Shown piece by piece: positions 1 to 12,839 of a stretch of 64,000 bases of DNA. The position numbers and the translations under genes were made by a program. This DNA is from Mallotus nudiflorus (lineage: Eukaryota > Streptophyta > Magnoliopsida > Malpighiales > Euphorbiaceae): assembly GCA_947683625.1 (NCBI GenBank), contig CANTUR010000451.1, positions 372,001-436,000 on the forward strand. The letters run 5' to 3'. The stretch's first letter is position 1, and each line of letters starts with the position of its first letter. A model generated the notes under the pieces. It worked only from the letters and a program-made list of their open reading frames with translations, did not search any database and was not told the DNA's origin.

Positions 1-3000
1 TGGGGAAAATGGACATTTTACAATCTAACAAGTACCTCTACCATTTTAGATCACAACATAAACAAAAATACTTGAAAAATAAAAGAGAGAAACACACAAT
101 AATTTAACATAAAAAACTTCTAAATGGAAAAAATTACGGGTGTTGTCAATAGACAATCAAGAGAAAAATTGTCACTATGTGGAAAATTATTATAATTATA
201 CTATAAAATATTTAACTCTCACTCATACTCAAAAGTTTAAGTATATCTTCTTATAAATTTTCTACTAATATAGTTAATAACTTTTAGTGGTACACCAAAT
301 ATAAATAATAATTGATACACTTAATAAAAGAGAGGGAGAAGTCATTTTATAATTAAATTTCTCCCTCATTCCTTCACTTTTTTCAATGTAGGATTCCCAC
401 ATCTATCATTTTATTTATTTATTTATTTTTTTAATCACATTTCAATAGTTGCAACATCCAAGTACTGTATGGCAGCTCTTAATTTTATATATTAATTTTG
501 TTAATTTTAATTATATTGCAGCATTTTAAAGCTTGGACATTGTTGGGTTGAAGTTTTAAATAAACTAAATTATGGGTCTAAAGTGCTTTCTGAATCTATT
601 CGGATAGACATGAAGGATTTGAAAGGGCTAATTTAATGATTATATATATATATATATATGCTCAAATAAAGAATATATGCGATTATATGAAGATATGCAC
701 CTTGCTACATAGTATAAAAATTTATTTATCTCTAAGTAATTTTTATTTTAATCAAATGTATATTCTCATATTTCAATAATTTATTCATCTTTTTTTATAT
801 AAAAAATAATAATTAATAATTAGTAATATGAGGCTGGAAGCACCATCACCACCACATCACTATGACTTACCACCTAATATATTAATAACAATCTCATAAG
901 TGTTGTTTTTTTAATAGTGTTTCAATATTAAATTGCTATTGTGAGAGCTGCGGTTAGGGCTTTTTGCGAATTTATGGAAAAAAAAAAACTATATTATCAT
1001 TTTATGGTATTTTTTTTGAATTATTATTTTGCGGTAGATTATGTAAAACAAAAAAAAAAGTTTATTTTTGGAGTTAAAATGGCAAAACAGAAAGAGTGAA
1101 GAGGAAATGAGTTGTTGATTAAAGAAAATTAATAAAGCTACAATTGTAAGAAGTGCTTGTAACTTCCAAGTACTGAATGACAACTCTTTATACTGCAGTT
1201 TCTTCAACTACATAAAAGTTTATACCAATTTTAGGATGAATGATATAGACTGAGTTTCTTCAAGTTAATGAGTTGCAGAGGTGGAAATTCAGCTTCTTTT
1301 TTAAGGAAATGGATTGGTTTATAAAAATGATTTTGTTTTCTAAGATAAACAAGATTTAGTGCAACGGTGCAGTAGGAGATTGGAGAAAAATTAGGAAGTC
1401 AGTTGCAAATGGGAAGGAAAATAGAGACAAGTAACGATCAATTTGTCCTTTGCAATAAATTCGAGAACTGGAGAAAGAGTTCAAAGAGAACAATTTTAAC
1501 ATCAAAACAAAAACAACTTTAATCCTTCAATATTGTTTTTCACTTTTCAATACTCATATATGCTTTCTTGTTTTTTTTTTGTTTTCAAAATTTTTTAACG
1601 TCAAGGTTATTAATTTTTTTTTTATTTTCTTTCCTTAAATTGGCTTCTATTTATATCCATGAGAATCTGATCAAATTGTGGAAAATGAGTTTAAGAACCC
1701 ATGTTTGATTAAGAAATCAGAAAGCACAGTATTTGAGGTCAAGGAGTCTCTAGTATGCCAAGGACATTTTTTCCAAAATTAATTCCAAACACTACTTGAT
1801 TACATGATAATTCCAAGACCATTTTATCTATAAGCTCAAGTGGCAATAATTTAAGCATTTTAAATAGTTCATCAAAATATTTACACATCATAATTTAAAA
1901 AAGAAAAAAAACAAAAAATTGATAATACAATGATCGGATACTTAATATTGATTTTATAGTATAAGAGATTACTGAGAAAACAAAAACACATACCAAATCC
2001 TTTGTCAGGCACTGTAGCTTTTAAAAGACCAACTAATTGATTTGGTGAAGAATAGAGACAAGTGAATTGGAGTTGGATGAAGAGAAGTAGCGTATTGAGT
2101 CTCTTTATATAAACAATTAATAATTAATTAAACACTACCCAAGAGGAGGTCAAGAATATGATAGTCATCAATGTGTTGATTGTAGTTCACATCTATACAC
2201 CAAATATAAAATCACTGCATAAATAATAATATTACAATTTGTACCTTTTGAGTTCACATAATCTACCAAATCTACGATACACGCAAATTAAATACAAGAA
2301 AAATAAGGAGGTTGAAGAACATTTTTTATAGTTTTTTAGCAGTTTTGCACTAAAATACTTGCTTACCTACCTTTTTTGCTTTTGACATATATAGTCAATA
2401 CTTCAACCTCCTTTTTTTTTTTTTCCTCATTATATATAGAAAAAGATGCATGTCGCAGGCCGTGATATATACAATGCGTCATGCCATGTGTAAATTGTTC
2501 ATTCTACCTCTCTATAAACATCAAACGCTAAGAAATTCTTTGTCTATAGATAGGCAGAATGAGCATTTTACATGGACCGTAATTTCTATTATCATCCTTT
2601 TCTGTATATACATATGAGTATAATGATCATTACTTTTTATAGGTATATTGAGATTAATTTGTACTTGATTTGATTTTTAAAAGAAAATGGTTGTTTCTAT
2701 CATGTAGCTGATAACATGCTTTTTAGCCAACTTTTTCTATCTTGAACTGCAAAATGGGTGTATATATGCTATTTGTTTCAAGTGCTCAAAAAATGAACTT
2801 AAATTTGAATGTGCAAAACAAATTTCACTTTTCAGTCATGAAAACCATTGTTCTAGTTTCTGTTCACTCACGTCCACATATGTATGCATGTTTTCCATAA
2901 CACCACACGTGTATATATATATATAATGATTTGCCTCGATTAGGTTGAGAGATTTGTGATTTTTGAATATTTTAAGAATATTAAATATGTATTTATTATA

Positions 3001-3352
3001 AATTTAATTGTTAAAATACAATATGATTTAAAATAGATAAAAAATTTAAAATTATTTTTAAGTAATGATTCAATGGTGTAGTCTATAATTATTTTATTTT
3101 TTATAAAGTAATTTTTACTGTATTATATCATTGAATGATTTAATACATTTTCATTTAATGGTAACAAAAATAAAGTAAAAATAAAATAAATAAAAAAATA
3201 AAATCACTTTAAAATTCCCTGTGTTTTAACCTTTTGCCTCCTTTTATATTTCAAAAAATTCAATAATAATAATAGCAAAATCTATTATGAAACTCTTGAA
3301 CTTTTATATTTTATTTTATTGAGTCCTAATTTTTATTACATTTTATTAAATC

Positions 3353-3383
<31 letters not shown>

Positions 3384-3420
3384 AAACCCTTATACAATTA
3401 ATATGGCATACATTAATGAC

Positions 3421-3466
<46 letters not shown>
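3421..3466. repeat. (TAA)n microsatellite
   Basis: An uninterrupted trinucleotide TAA/ATA run of about 15 units in AT-rich intergenic DNA. Confidence 0.95.
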
Positions 3467-3467
<1 letters not shown>

Positions 3468-5448
3468 TAACTGATGTGGTTTTTATTAGCACCGATAAAT
3501 ATCAATATAGTGTTTATTTAATATAAGTTTTTATTACAGTACAAACGTTTGTACGTATACCAAATAAAATTATGACCGTTAGATTATTTTTTATTTAATT
3601 ACAACTATTGATTATTTTTATATACTCATAATCTATATCAATGACTATCTAATGATTATAATTTCATTTATATACATACAAATATTTATACTGAAGAATG
3701 ACCCTTTAATATTACACAATTTTCTTTTGCAAAATTATTAAAAATTATCTGTTGCCACCACATTCTTTCGTATTGCTGCCTCCACCACCAGCATCACGAC
3801 CATACCTAAAATCTTCAATTCTAAACTTCTTGTTTTTTTTTTTTTTTTTTTTCTCACCCAAAACAAAAGATGAGAACAACAACAATAACAACATATGATA
3901 TGTTATTTACTAGCAAGTTCACCCATATCCACCGATAATCCATTACTGAATTTGATGTTCCAAGTCTTAAAAAAAATAAGTTGAGAAAAGAGAGAAAAAC
4001 ATGTACATTTTCACTAAGAAAAAAAAAAGAAGACAATGTCGAAGAAGGGAAATGGAAGAGGTGAAAAAATAGATAGGAGAGACAAAAAAAAAAAAACTAA
4101 GTAAAGCAAGTGAAAAGCTTTGTTCAGAAAAACAAAATGGAGAGTCCAATAAGAAAAAGGAAAAAAAAAAAAAGTGAAAACAAAGGAAAAAGGTGGCCGG
4201 AAAACTAAAGAGTGAATTATTAAATTTATGGGACCATATTTGTTCTTTTATATTTACCCTTAAATTCAGGGACTAAAATTGCACTTTGGACACGATTTTT
4301 CTCTCAAATTTAGAACCTACTCTCTTTTAACCGTGCATCCAATTCAGACGCAAAGCCTTTGTTAGAGAAGTCCTCAATAAAAGGGTTTCATCAAATGCAA
4401 TAAAAATTTAGAGACTTAATAAAATAAAATATAAAAATTTAAGTGCTTTATATGGTTTTGCAATAATAATAATATAAGCAGTACTAAATGGATAAAATTT
4501 AACCAAATTTTTTTTACTAAAAAAAAGTCAATGGTGGTGAAAAGAGTACTGTAACCCTTATATTGAAAAGAGAGAAAAAAGCATTTCCCAATGATCCATG
4601 TCAATGAAAGAGCATGTTTTATTGCAATGAGAATTAGAAAAAAAAAATCTAGCAAAATTGATCTAGGGTTATATACCTTTCCCTAACAACACCCCCAAAA
4701 TAAACACACCACCATATGCACGATTGACGGTGCTGTTCCTGTACAATCTGGATAAATGAATATGAAGAGGATCCTAATGAAATTCATTTCTAGATTTTCC
4801 ATATGAATATAGTGGTGAAAATTGCGTGTGTCCACTTTCTATTGATCATAGTAACTATAATCATGAACAAACTGGACGAACTCATCTTAGCCATTCTAGC
4901 TCATCGTAGCCGTTAAGTGAAGTGTGCCTTCATGATTTTATTAACATGGATGTTGAAAGTGTCAATAGGAACTTACTTGTGCTTTTTACTCAGTTTTATG
5001 GAAGGTTTGTTATTAGTTTTCTTCTTCTGGATGCTTGTATCTATTTATGCATAACTTGTATTGAGCTATATATCGAGTGCCTTAACAGTCCAAGATAGAA
5101 GTTTGAAGCAAAGCAATGAGAAAGGGCAGGGTTCTTCCTTGAGCTTTTCTTTGTTGGCTTAGAGATCTTAAAAGGTCATGACTGCTTGAGGGATTGGAAA
5201 TATGCTATAGTGTCTAGTTTTATAGTTTTTAAGTTGTATATAATTTTTTACATTAGTTATTCTAGATAATCATGGATGTCTATCTTGGAAACCTTATGTT
5301 CATTTGCATTTTTCCTTCTTGCAACAAGGATTTTATTGAACACATCAGTTAAGGTCCCTAGGTAAACATTTACATTTGTTTCAACTCTTTTCTTATGCTT
5401 AGCTATTTTTCTCTTCTCTAATACATGTCAGATAGTCATGTAAGTAGT

Positions 5449-5625
5449 ATTGCTTAGCAAAAGTTTGAAATGTGATTTGTGATTTCTATTCCCACATTCC
5501 AGGAGTAGAAATCTATAGCCCGCAATCCATATTTCAAGTTGCTTCAAGATTTTACTTATTGCTATAATGGTATAGTTTCTCAATATTGCTTAGCAAAAGT
5601 TTGAATTGTGATATGTGACTTCTAT
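5449..5625. repeat. 41-bp direct repeat pair
   Basis: A 41-bp sequence at 5449-5489 recurs at 5585-5625 with three mismatches, 95 bp apart. Both begin ATTGCTTAGCAAAAGTTTGA. The pair does not match any LTR in the window. It looks like a local segmental duplication just outside the first Copia insertion. Confidence 0.85.
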
Positions 5626-5803
5626 AGTTTCATCTCTCTGTAACCTTTGCAGCTTTATTTTCTATTTCATCCATGAAATTTGGCTAAGTCTATCTATGGA
5701 TATGTATTCTACAGGTTTGGGAAATTCCCTCTTCAGTGATTTTCATCATTGATTTATTTATTCCGTCTTCCAATATAGTGGCATTAAAAGGTCAGATACC
5801 ATT

Positions 5804-5808
5804 ATATT
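5804..5808. repeat. Target-site duplication (ATATT), outer Copia element, left
   Basis: ATATT precedes the TG of the left LTR and recurs at 29313-29317 after the CA of the right LTR. The match across 23.5 kb shows that both LTRs belong to one insertion. Confidence 0.85.
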
Positions 5809-6313
5809 TGTTGGTTTTTTTTGGCAAAATTGCCAGTCCCACATTGTTTGCTATAAAGAAATGAGGGAGCTCTTTGGTTATAAAAACTCCTCTACCCCTT
5901 TGGTTTAATCATCTCAAAATTGCCTCATCTCCTATATTTAGGTAATTGTATTATCTCTCTCTCTTGTAAATATTTTCTTAAGTTAGTAAAATATTGTTTT
6001 GGTAGTATCCGATGATGGAGGAATAACTGGCAGAACCTCATTAAATTTTGGTGTTCTCTTTTATTTCGTATTTAACAGCTACTATCTTGTATAATTTTTG
6101 CATGAATTATTGTGCTATTAAATTACTTATCTTGGTTAAATTCTATTTAGAAGTATGGTATTTAAGTGGATCATTGTGACCCACCACAACAATTCCTGAA
6201 AATCTACCTTATGGTGAATTTTTAGTACAATCATTTTTACTCTAGTCACATGTATAATAGTTTTCAAAGTGAATTTGTTATTATTGGTGGAAATTAACTT
6301 GAATTCTATAACA
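5809..6313 (+). repeat. 5' LTR of outer Copia element
   Basis: 505 bp, bounded by TGTTGG and ATAACA, and alignable end to end with 28812-29312 and with the LTRs of the minus-strand copy at 33243-38490. It contains the stretch GGTTATAAAAACTCCTC, a plausible TATA box, near 5876-5892. The primer-binding site follows directly. Confidence 0.93.
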
Positions 6314-6314
6314 A

Positions 6315-6326
6315 TTAGTATCAGAG
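6315..6326 (+). promoter_or_regulatory. Primer-binding site (initiator tRNA-Met type)
   Basis: TTAGTATCAGAG lies one base after the left LTR. It matches the plant initiator tRNA-Met 3'-end complement (TGGTATCAGAGC) except at the second base and where the copy runs on as TTCT. It would prime minus-strand DNA synthesis in an active element. Confidence 0.85.
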
Positions 6327-6448
6327 TTCTAAGTTTATTTTAGTATGCTTTATGGTTGTAGTTTAGACTGATATTCTATATTAGAAAAAAAATTTTTGGG
6401 CTAATTGGCTTTCCACATTGACAGCTATGAAATAGAATTGTAGCAAAA

Positions 6449-7340
6449 ATGGCAGACAGTACAAAATTATCCACATCGACGTTGATAGCTTTATCATTTT
6501 CAATTTTGCAAGAAATACTGTGACAAATGCTAGATTTATAGTGGAAATTTTTTATGGCACTGGAAATTTGAGCATGTGGCAAAGTAAGGTTCTAGACGCT
6601 ATCTTTTAACAAGTCTAGACATTGTCATTGAAGAACAGAAACCAGATGGTATTGAGGAGAAAGAATGGAAGATAATCAATAGATTTAGCATATGGTACCA
6701 TTCAATCGTATCTTTCTAGAGAGCAGAAGTATTCATTTTCTAAAGAAACTTCTGTAAGTAAATTATGAAAGGCACTAAAGGAGAAATTTTTGAAGAAAAG
6801 TAGTTAGAACAAACTCTGTATGAAAAAGAGATTGTTTCGCTTCAATTCTAGGTACCACTATGAATGATCACATTACTAACTTTAATCGGCTAGTACTGAT
6901 CTAATGAATATGGACGTGACTTTTAAAGATGAAGAATTGGCTCTAATGTTGGTGGGATCGCTTCCTAATGAGTTTGAACATCTTAAAACTACTCTATTTT
7001 ATAGGAAGATTATTGTGTCTCTTAGTGAAGTAACTACTACCTTATAGTTAAGAATTAAGAGAGAAAGAAAAGCATGAAAACATAAGTGTAGAAGCAAAAG
7101 CTCTAGTTGTTAAAGGTCGTTCACATAGTCAAAATAAAGGAAAGAGAGGGAGATTAAAGCCAAAGTCCAAACTGGGCAAAGATCAATATGCCTTTTATTG
7201 AGAAAAAAGGCTTTGAAAGAAAGATTGTCCCAAGCTAAAGGGCAAAAGCAAACCTGGAAAGGGAAATACTATTCAAATTCAAATGTTGCTGAGTGTGATG
7301 ATGCAGATTCAAACCTTTCAATTATTACTACACCATCAAC
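6449..7340 (+). pseudogene. Copia gag remnant (outer element)
   Basis: Begins ATGGCAGACAGTAC, parallel to the gag start of the minus-strand sister copy (MADDTKVSTS). Similarity to that gag runs on in pieces: EQKYSFSKET, KKRLFRFN, TMNDHITNFN and a relic of the CCHC knuckle near 7185-7240 in which both Cys of the first pair read as Tyr (YAFY). Several stops and at least two frameshifts break it. In an active element this protein would build the virus-like particle. Confidence 0.8.
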
Positions 7341-9936
7341 TAATCGTTCTAGTTCATAGTTACTAGATTCAACTTATAGTCAACATATAACCCCTAATCG
7401 AGAATGGTTCTTTAATTTTAAAGAACTAAAAGGTGGAGTTATCTATATAGCAAATAATGTCCCTGTTGTCACATATAGGATTAGTTCAATTGACTTGAAA
7501 AATCAAGATGGATTAACTAGAACCTTAACAGGTGTTCATTACATGCCGAATTAATGAGGAACCTTATCTATGTGGGAACTTTAGAGTCAAAAGGTTTTAA
7601 AGTAAGGACAAAAGATGGGATAATGAGAATCATTTTTAGTGCCCTTATGACAATAAAGGGAATTTAGAAAAGAAATAATGTGTATTACTTTCTGGGAAGT
7701 ACAATTGTTGGGATAGCAGTAGTGGCAGCTTCTACTGATGATTAGGAGTTAGAAGTAACTAGGTTATAACATATGCACTTGGGGCATGCTGGAGAAAAAT
7801 CTTTGAAAGATTATTGAAAGGAGCAAGGGCTTGCAAATTGGACTTTTGTGAGCATTGCATTAAAGGGAAGAAGACAAGGGCCAAATTTGGAACAGTAATC
7901 CATGACACTGAGGGTATTTTAGATTATGTTCATTTAGATAAGTGGGAGCCTTTAAAAATAGCTTTATTAGGAGGAAAACACTATTATGTCACCTTTGTTG
8001 ATGATTTTTCCCAAAGAGTGTTGGGTGTACACAATGGATATGAAGGATGAGGTGTTAGGAATTTTTCTTGAATGGAAAAAGATGATGGAGACTTAAACAT
8101 GCAGAAAAGTTAAACGTCTCCATATAGACAATGTTGGAGAGTAAAAAAATGAACCAGTTTTGAAAGTCTATGAAGATGAAGGTATTGTCAAACACTTTAC
8201 CATCAGATATAGCACCACAATAAAATGGGGTGGTAGAACTTATGAATCGGACATTGCTGGAGAAGGTTTAGTGTACATTGTCCAATGCTGGGTTAGGCAA
8301 AGAATTTTAGGCTGGGATTGTAGTATATGCTTGTTACCTTTATCAACCGTTTACCATCGATCGCTATTGGTGGTAAAACACTATTGCAGAAATGGTTTGA
8401 AAAACCTACTGTAGATTATAATTCTTTACATGTGTTTGGTTCCACTGCATATTATTATGTTAAGGAGTCAAAGTTGGACCCAAGAGTAAAAAAGGCTATC
8501 TTTATGGGAATCACTTATGGTGTGAAAGGCTATTGTCTTTGGTGTCCAAAAATAAATAAAGTAATCTTCAGTAAGGATATTACCCTTAATGAATCTACCA
8601 TGCTGAAAAATGTGACCTCTAAAAAGATAGAGTAGAAAGATGGTACTGCCCAAACAGGTGGAGTTTGTTAGCAAAAGAATTGTCTCAACCAATAAAGAAA
8701 TGATGATGACTCTTTTATATTAGAAGAAGAGTCAAATGAAGAAGAGGTTCAGACCTAAGAACCTCCACAGCAACATGAATCAATTGCACTCAGTAAAGGA
8801 AAGAAGGACCATTAGACCACCTACTCACTATGCTAATATGGCCACTTTTGCATTAATAATTGCAATTGATAATGTTCCTACCACTTTTAATGAAGTAGTC
8901 TAAAGTTCAAAACATGATAAGTAGAGGATTATCATGGATGAAGAAAAGCAGTCCCTTAAAAAAATTAGACATGAAACTAGCTAGTCTTTTAAAGGAAAAG
9001 AAGGCAATTAGGTGCAAATGGGTATATGCAAAGAATAGTTAAATTTTCTAACAAGGATAGTGTTCACTACAAAGCAAGATTGGTGGCTAAAGGCTATGCT
9101 TAATCGAAGGGAGTTTATTATAATAAAGTATTTTCTCCAATTGTAAAGCATTCCTCCATTAAAAATTTATTGGCTTTAGCAGAGCATTTAGATTTAGAAG
9201 TATTTCAAATGGATGTAAAAATTGCATTTTTACATAGAGACTTGGATGAGAAAATCTATATGACCCAGCCAGATGGATTCAAAGTTGCTAAAAAAGAGAA
9301 GATGGTATGCAAATTGAAAAAATTGCTAGATGGATTAAAGCAATCTCTGAGGCAATGGTACAAGCGATTTGACAAGTTTATGATAGGGCAAAAGTACACA
9401 AGAAAAAAATATAATCATTGTGTATATTTACGCAAGCTATAAGATAAATCATATATATATCTTCTTCTTTATGTTGATGATATGTTGATAGCTTTCAGGA
9501 ATCAGACAAAAATTAATAACAAAGACTTAATTAAATAAGGAGTTTTAGATGAAGGATCTCGGTGAAGCAAAAAAGATTCTCGGCATGGAGATAACTAGAT
9601 ATGAAGAAAATTGGGGAGGTTTGTTTATCTCAGAAAGAATATTTAAGAAGGTACTAAAACATTTTGGCATGAATGAGAAGTCAAAACCAATTAGTACACT
9701 ACTTGCTCCTCATTTCAAGCTTAGTGCATTAATGTCATCAAAGAATGATGCAGAATAAGAATACATGTCAAAAGTACCGTATGCAAATATTGTTGGTAGT
9801 TTAATATATGCAATGGTGTATACGAGACCCAATATTTCACAAGCAGTTGGGGGTTGTGAGCAGGTACATGCATGATCCTAGAAAAAAGAATTGACAAGCT
9901 ATGAATGGATTTTATGGTATGTTCTAAACACCGTAT
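7340..9936 (+). pseudogene. Copia pol remnant: protease, integrase, reverse transcriptase (5' part)
   Basis: Protease-like LLDST..QHITPNREWF starts near 7365. The GAG-pre-integrase block follows, with MHLGHAGEKSLK near 7770 and KGARACKLDFCEHCIKGKK at about 7818-7875. The integrase core is at 7910-8420 and its C-terminal part includes LHVFGSTAYYYVKESKLDPRVKKA (about 8425-8500). Reverse transcriptase spans about 9050-9880, with MDVKIAFLHRDLDEKIYM near 9210 and the catalytic YVDDMLIA near 9472-9495. The coding similarity stops at 9941, exactly where the Gypsy LTR begins, and resumes at 28251. Stops and frameshifts occur every few hundred bases. Confidence 0.9.
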
Positions 9937-9941
9937 ATGTC
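9937..9941. repeat. Target-site duplication (ATGTC), nested Gypsy element, left
   Basis: ATGTC abuts the TGTAATGAG start of the Gypsy 5' LTR and recurs at 28246-28250 after the TGATA end of the 3' LTR. This dates the Gypsy insertion as later than the Copia insertion that surrounds it. Confidence 0.92.
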
Positions 9942-10138
9942 TGTAATGAGCCGATATTTTAAAATTATTAAAAATTATTTTGAGATATACAATGTTAATA
10001 ATATTTTAAATTTTTATATATTATATTTATTTGTGTGTTATTTAATTTTAGCATGTATATGATTATTTATTCATTTATTAATATTATTATCGTTATTGTT
10101 GTAAATAGTATTTATTTATTTTATGTTAAATATTTTAT

Positions 10139-10316
10139 TATGTAGAGAAACTTATTTGGAAATTATTATTATTTAAAAATATCAATGTTGTTGTTGTTGT
10201 TGTTATTATTACTATTACTATTATTATTGTTATTATTATTATTATTGTTATTATCATTATTATTGTTGTCATTATTATTATTGGCATTCTTTTATATTGT
10301 ATTAGTGTGATGTTAT
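10139..10316. repeat. TTG/TTA-type imperfect microsatellite in the Gypsy 5' LTR
   Basis: A degenerate run of TTG, TTA and TCA triplets followed by TATG and GT steps. The matching part of the 3' LTR (21820-21960) is a purer (ATT)n run, so the tract has changed length and purity since insertion. Confidence 0.8.
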
Positions 10317-10903
10317 ATATATGTATGTATGTGTGTGTGTGTGTGTATATATATATTAACTAACTTAATATATATCAAGATAAAAACTATTTTTCAGTTT
10401 CTTTTCTTCTCTCTTTCTTTTCTTTCCTCTTTTCTTCTTCTTCTCTGTAATATCCCGTGTTTTTAAATATTTTAACACTACATCGGGATATGCAGTGTTA
10501 ATAATTTTTATATATACATTACGATATTTTTTACGAGTTGATATTTATTTAAAACCTATTTTAATTATTGTGTCTTATTTACAGTGTTTTACGTAAAATT
10601 TTCCCGAGACTTTTATTTTCGGGAAAATTTTCACGTAAATAATTTATTATTAATTATATTAAATATATTTTCGGACTTGCATGAACTCATACGTATTTTT
10701 AAATTACTAAATAAAGTCTATGTGTGTATATATTTATTTAATTAGGGTTTAATATATTACCCTAATATTTAATTAATTAATTAATTATTTTTAATTAATG
10801 TTAAATTTTAAAATATTAAATATTAAGTGTGTGGTGTATATTTAATGTGTGTAATTTAATATATAAAGTATAGTATAAATATTATTTTATTATATAGTAT
10901 AAA

Positions 10904-10904
<1 letters not shown>

Positions 10905-10962
<58 letters not shown>
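10905..10962. repeat. (TA)n microsatellite in solo LTR B1
   Basis: About 29 TA dinucleotides. It sits about 20 bases before the GC-rich leader of the LTR, where a TATA box would be expected. Confidence 0.95.
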
Positions 10963-10965
<3 letters not shown>

Positions 10966-10979
10966 CCAAAAAAACACAA

Positions 10980-11258
10980 TTTTTGGAAAATTACCCGTTT
11001 GTGCCCCTGACTACTCCTTCTTCCCCGATCTTCATCCTCACCATCAACCACCGCCTACAACTGCCGATTTCTCACCGTTGGTATTCCATCCGGTGTGCCA
11101 CCGACCTTCCCCAACCTCTTTTGCCGCCTGTAGCAGCTGATTCCGATGCCTGGAAGCCATTTTTTACCGGAGAAGCTGAAAGTCGAGCTAACGTCATTCA
11201 CGACGATTTCGGCCACCGTTTTTGACACCGCCAGTCTATTTCTTCTCCTTGAGCTCCG
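10980..11258 (+). promoter_or_regulatory. GC-rich leader segment of LTR B1, before a splice-donor-like site
   Basis: A compositional island: C-rich, GC well above the surrounding 25-30 percent. It has an open frame of 80 codons rich in Pro, Thr and Ser, but the frame is not conserved in the sister LTRs, so it is probably not protein-coding. It ends at CTCCG|GTGAGTG. Equivalent islands followed by a donor occur in the other LTRs (before 14166, 23070, 25787 and 43641 on the plus strand, and before 63028 on the minus strand). Best read as a transcribed LTR leader exon. Confidence 0.55.
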
Positions 11259-12212
11259 GTGAGTGTGATTATAGCTTTGGTTTGAGCTGAAATGGTCTTG
11301 ATTTGCTTAGGTTTTGAATTTTCGAATTCGGCCATATTAGGGTTTTCGATTTTTTCGAGCTTTGAATTGATTGATTCATGAAAATTACCTTCACAAATGT
11401 TGTTCCCCTTAGCTTAATCTACATGTATGAATTTTTTTGGAATTTTTGGAGATTATTTGGATTTTTGGGTATTTTTGAATATTTTAATATTATTTTCTAA
11501 TTTTCGGAAATTAATTATTTAAATTATGAAATTGTGTTTTATGGTTAAATTAGGTGTTGAAATGAATTATAGGAATTTATTTGGAATTTTTATGAATTTC
11601 TATGTATTTATTTTGAATTATTGAAGTTTATGTAATTTTGGGAAATTAGGGTTAATTATGTTTTTAATTGAATTTAATTGGTTAATTGAGTTTAATTATT
11701 GATATTATTGATAAATATGTTGAGAAAATTAATTTTGGATAATTATACTATTTTTGGTGAATTTTTGAAGTAAATTTAGTATATTTATATATATATAGGG
11801 GTATTTTGGTAATTTTACACAAAATTGGCTAAAAATGTAATTTAATTGGTTTTAATAATTATTTAAGGTATAAAAATGATTTCTACAAATTATTTGATAT
11901 TTTTAACTAATTAAAACTATTTTTCGTGAATTATTTTCAATTATATATATAATATACGATTTTTCTAATAAAATGAGTTTTTATCGGTTTTTAATGTGTT
12001 TAAAAGGTTAATTATGTAATTTTACCTATAAAATGTATTTATGTGATATAAGGGTATTTTTGGTATTTCCTGAATTATTTTGTGTTTGTGGATCCCGATC
12101 AGTAGACTGTAGTTTGGAGTCCGACCGAGGGGTTGTGATTTGTTGTTGTGCCTATTTTTTGAAGTGTGTTTCTTTGCAGGGTCAGCTCTATTCTTTGAGT
12201 AGAGAGATGTCC

Positions 12213-12261
12213 GTTTTACAGTGGAGGTTCTGCCGAATTTTCGGTAGAATTCTCGTAAAAC
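12213..12261 (+). promoter_or_regulatory. Conserved stem-loop in LTR B1
   Basis: Outer arms GTTTTAC and GTAAAAC are perfectly complementary over 7 bp. Inner arms TTCTGCCGAA and TTCGGTAGAA pair at 10 of 10 positions if one G-U is allowed, around a TT loop. Counterparts lie at 15073-15125, 24133-24171 (right inner arm deleted), 26669-26720, 45143-45191 and 61935-61983 (minus strand). The element always follows the AG acceptor by about 30 bases. Function unknown; an RNA packaging, dimerisation or processing signal is conceivable. Confidence 0.7.
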
Positions 12262-12820
12262 GTGATGTCCAGTCGAACCCTAATTCTATTTCTGTGTTAA
12301 ATATTCTAGATCGAATTCTAGGATTTCTGTTAGGGTTATTCTGATTCTTTTGTCGTTATTGTTTGTTTAGTTGAGCCGATATCGAGGGCTAGTGGACCAG
12401 GCCCGTCGGATCCATCTCGAGGAGCGCACTAATTTATGAGTTACTATACTATATATATATACTTTAGGATGCATGATTTTAGATATATATGTTTTATTTT
12501 GATTAAATATACATAAATGATTTAATGGTTACTTAAGTTTTTTTTTAGTTTATTTTGGTTTATTTCCTGTATATTTTGAATTATATACATGTTTTGTTAA
12601 TAAATTATATTTAAAATGTTTTTAAATATATTTCTAGCTTAATTTATAATTTGATTGGATTCATTTGACGTATATATACTCAAAATATACCTGGTTTACT
12701 TTTGGTATATTTTCGGTATATATATGGTTTATATGGGTTGTTTTATTTAAATTCATGCATCATTTATTTGTGAATGAATGTTTTATATTTATTAATGAAA
12801 GAGATCAATAGAACGTGCTA

Positions 12821-12839
12821 CCTAGTGGGCTGCACTAGG
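12821..12839 (+). promoter_or_regulatory. Short conserved inverted repeat in LTR B1
   Basis: CCTAGTG and CACTAGG form a perfect 7-bp stem around GGCTG. The block is retained in all related LTRs in the window, for example near 15690, 24735 and 61390 (minus strand), within a longer conserved run that continues into GAGTACGTA. Confidence 0.6.

Larger units (their letters stand above)
1..5808. other. AT-rich intergenic DNA, no supported gene
   Basis: This stretch is strongly AT-rich with many homopolymer runs and short microsatellites. Open frames in it are short and low in complexity, rich in F, L, S and K, and I see no conserved domain, splice-bounded coding block, RNA gene or transposon terminus. 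The part from about 4900 to 5800 has a more even base composition and could hide a decayed gene or old transposon, but no protein family is recognisable. Confidence 0.6.

Noticed and set aside
3854..4149. Short Phe/Leu/Ser-rich open frames on the minus strand
   Set aside because: Produced by poly-A and purine-rich runs; no conserved motif.
10983..11225. 80-codon Pro/Ser-rich open frame that looks like a small gene
   Set aside because: It is the GC-rich leader of solo LTR B1. The equivalent regions of B2 and B3 do not preserve the frame or its residues.
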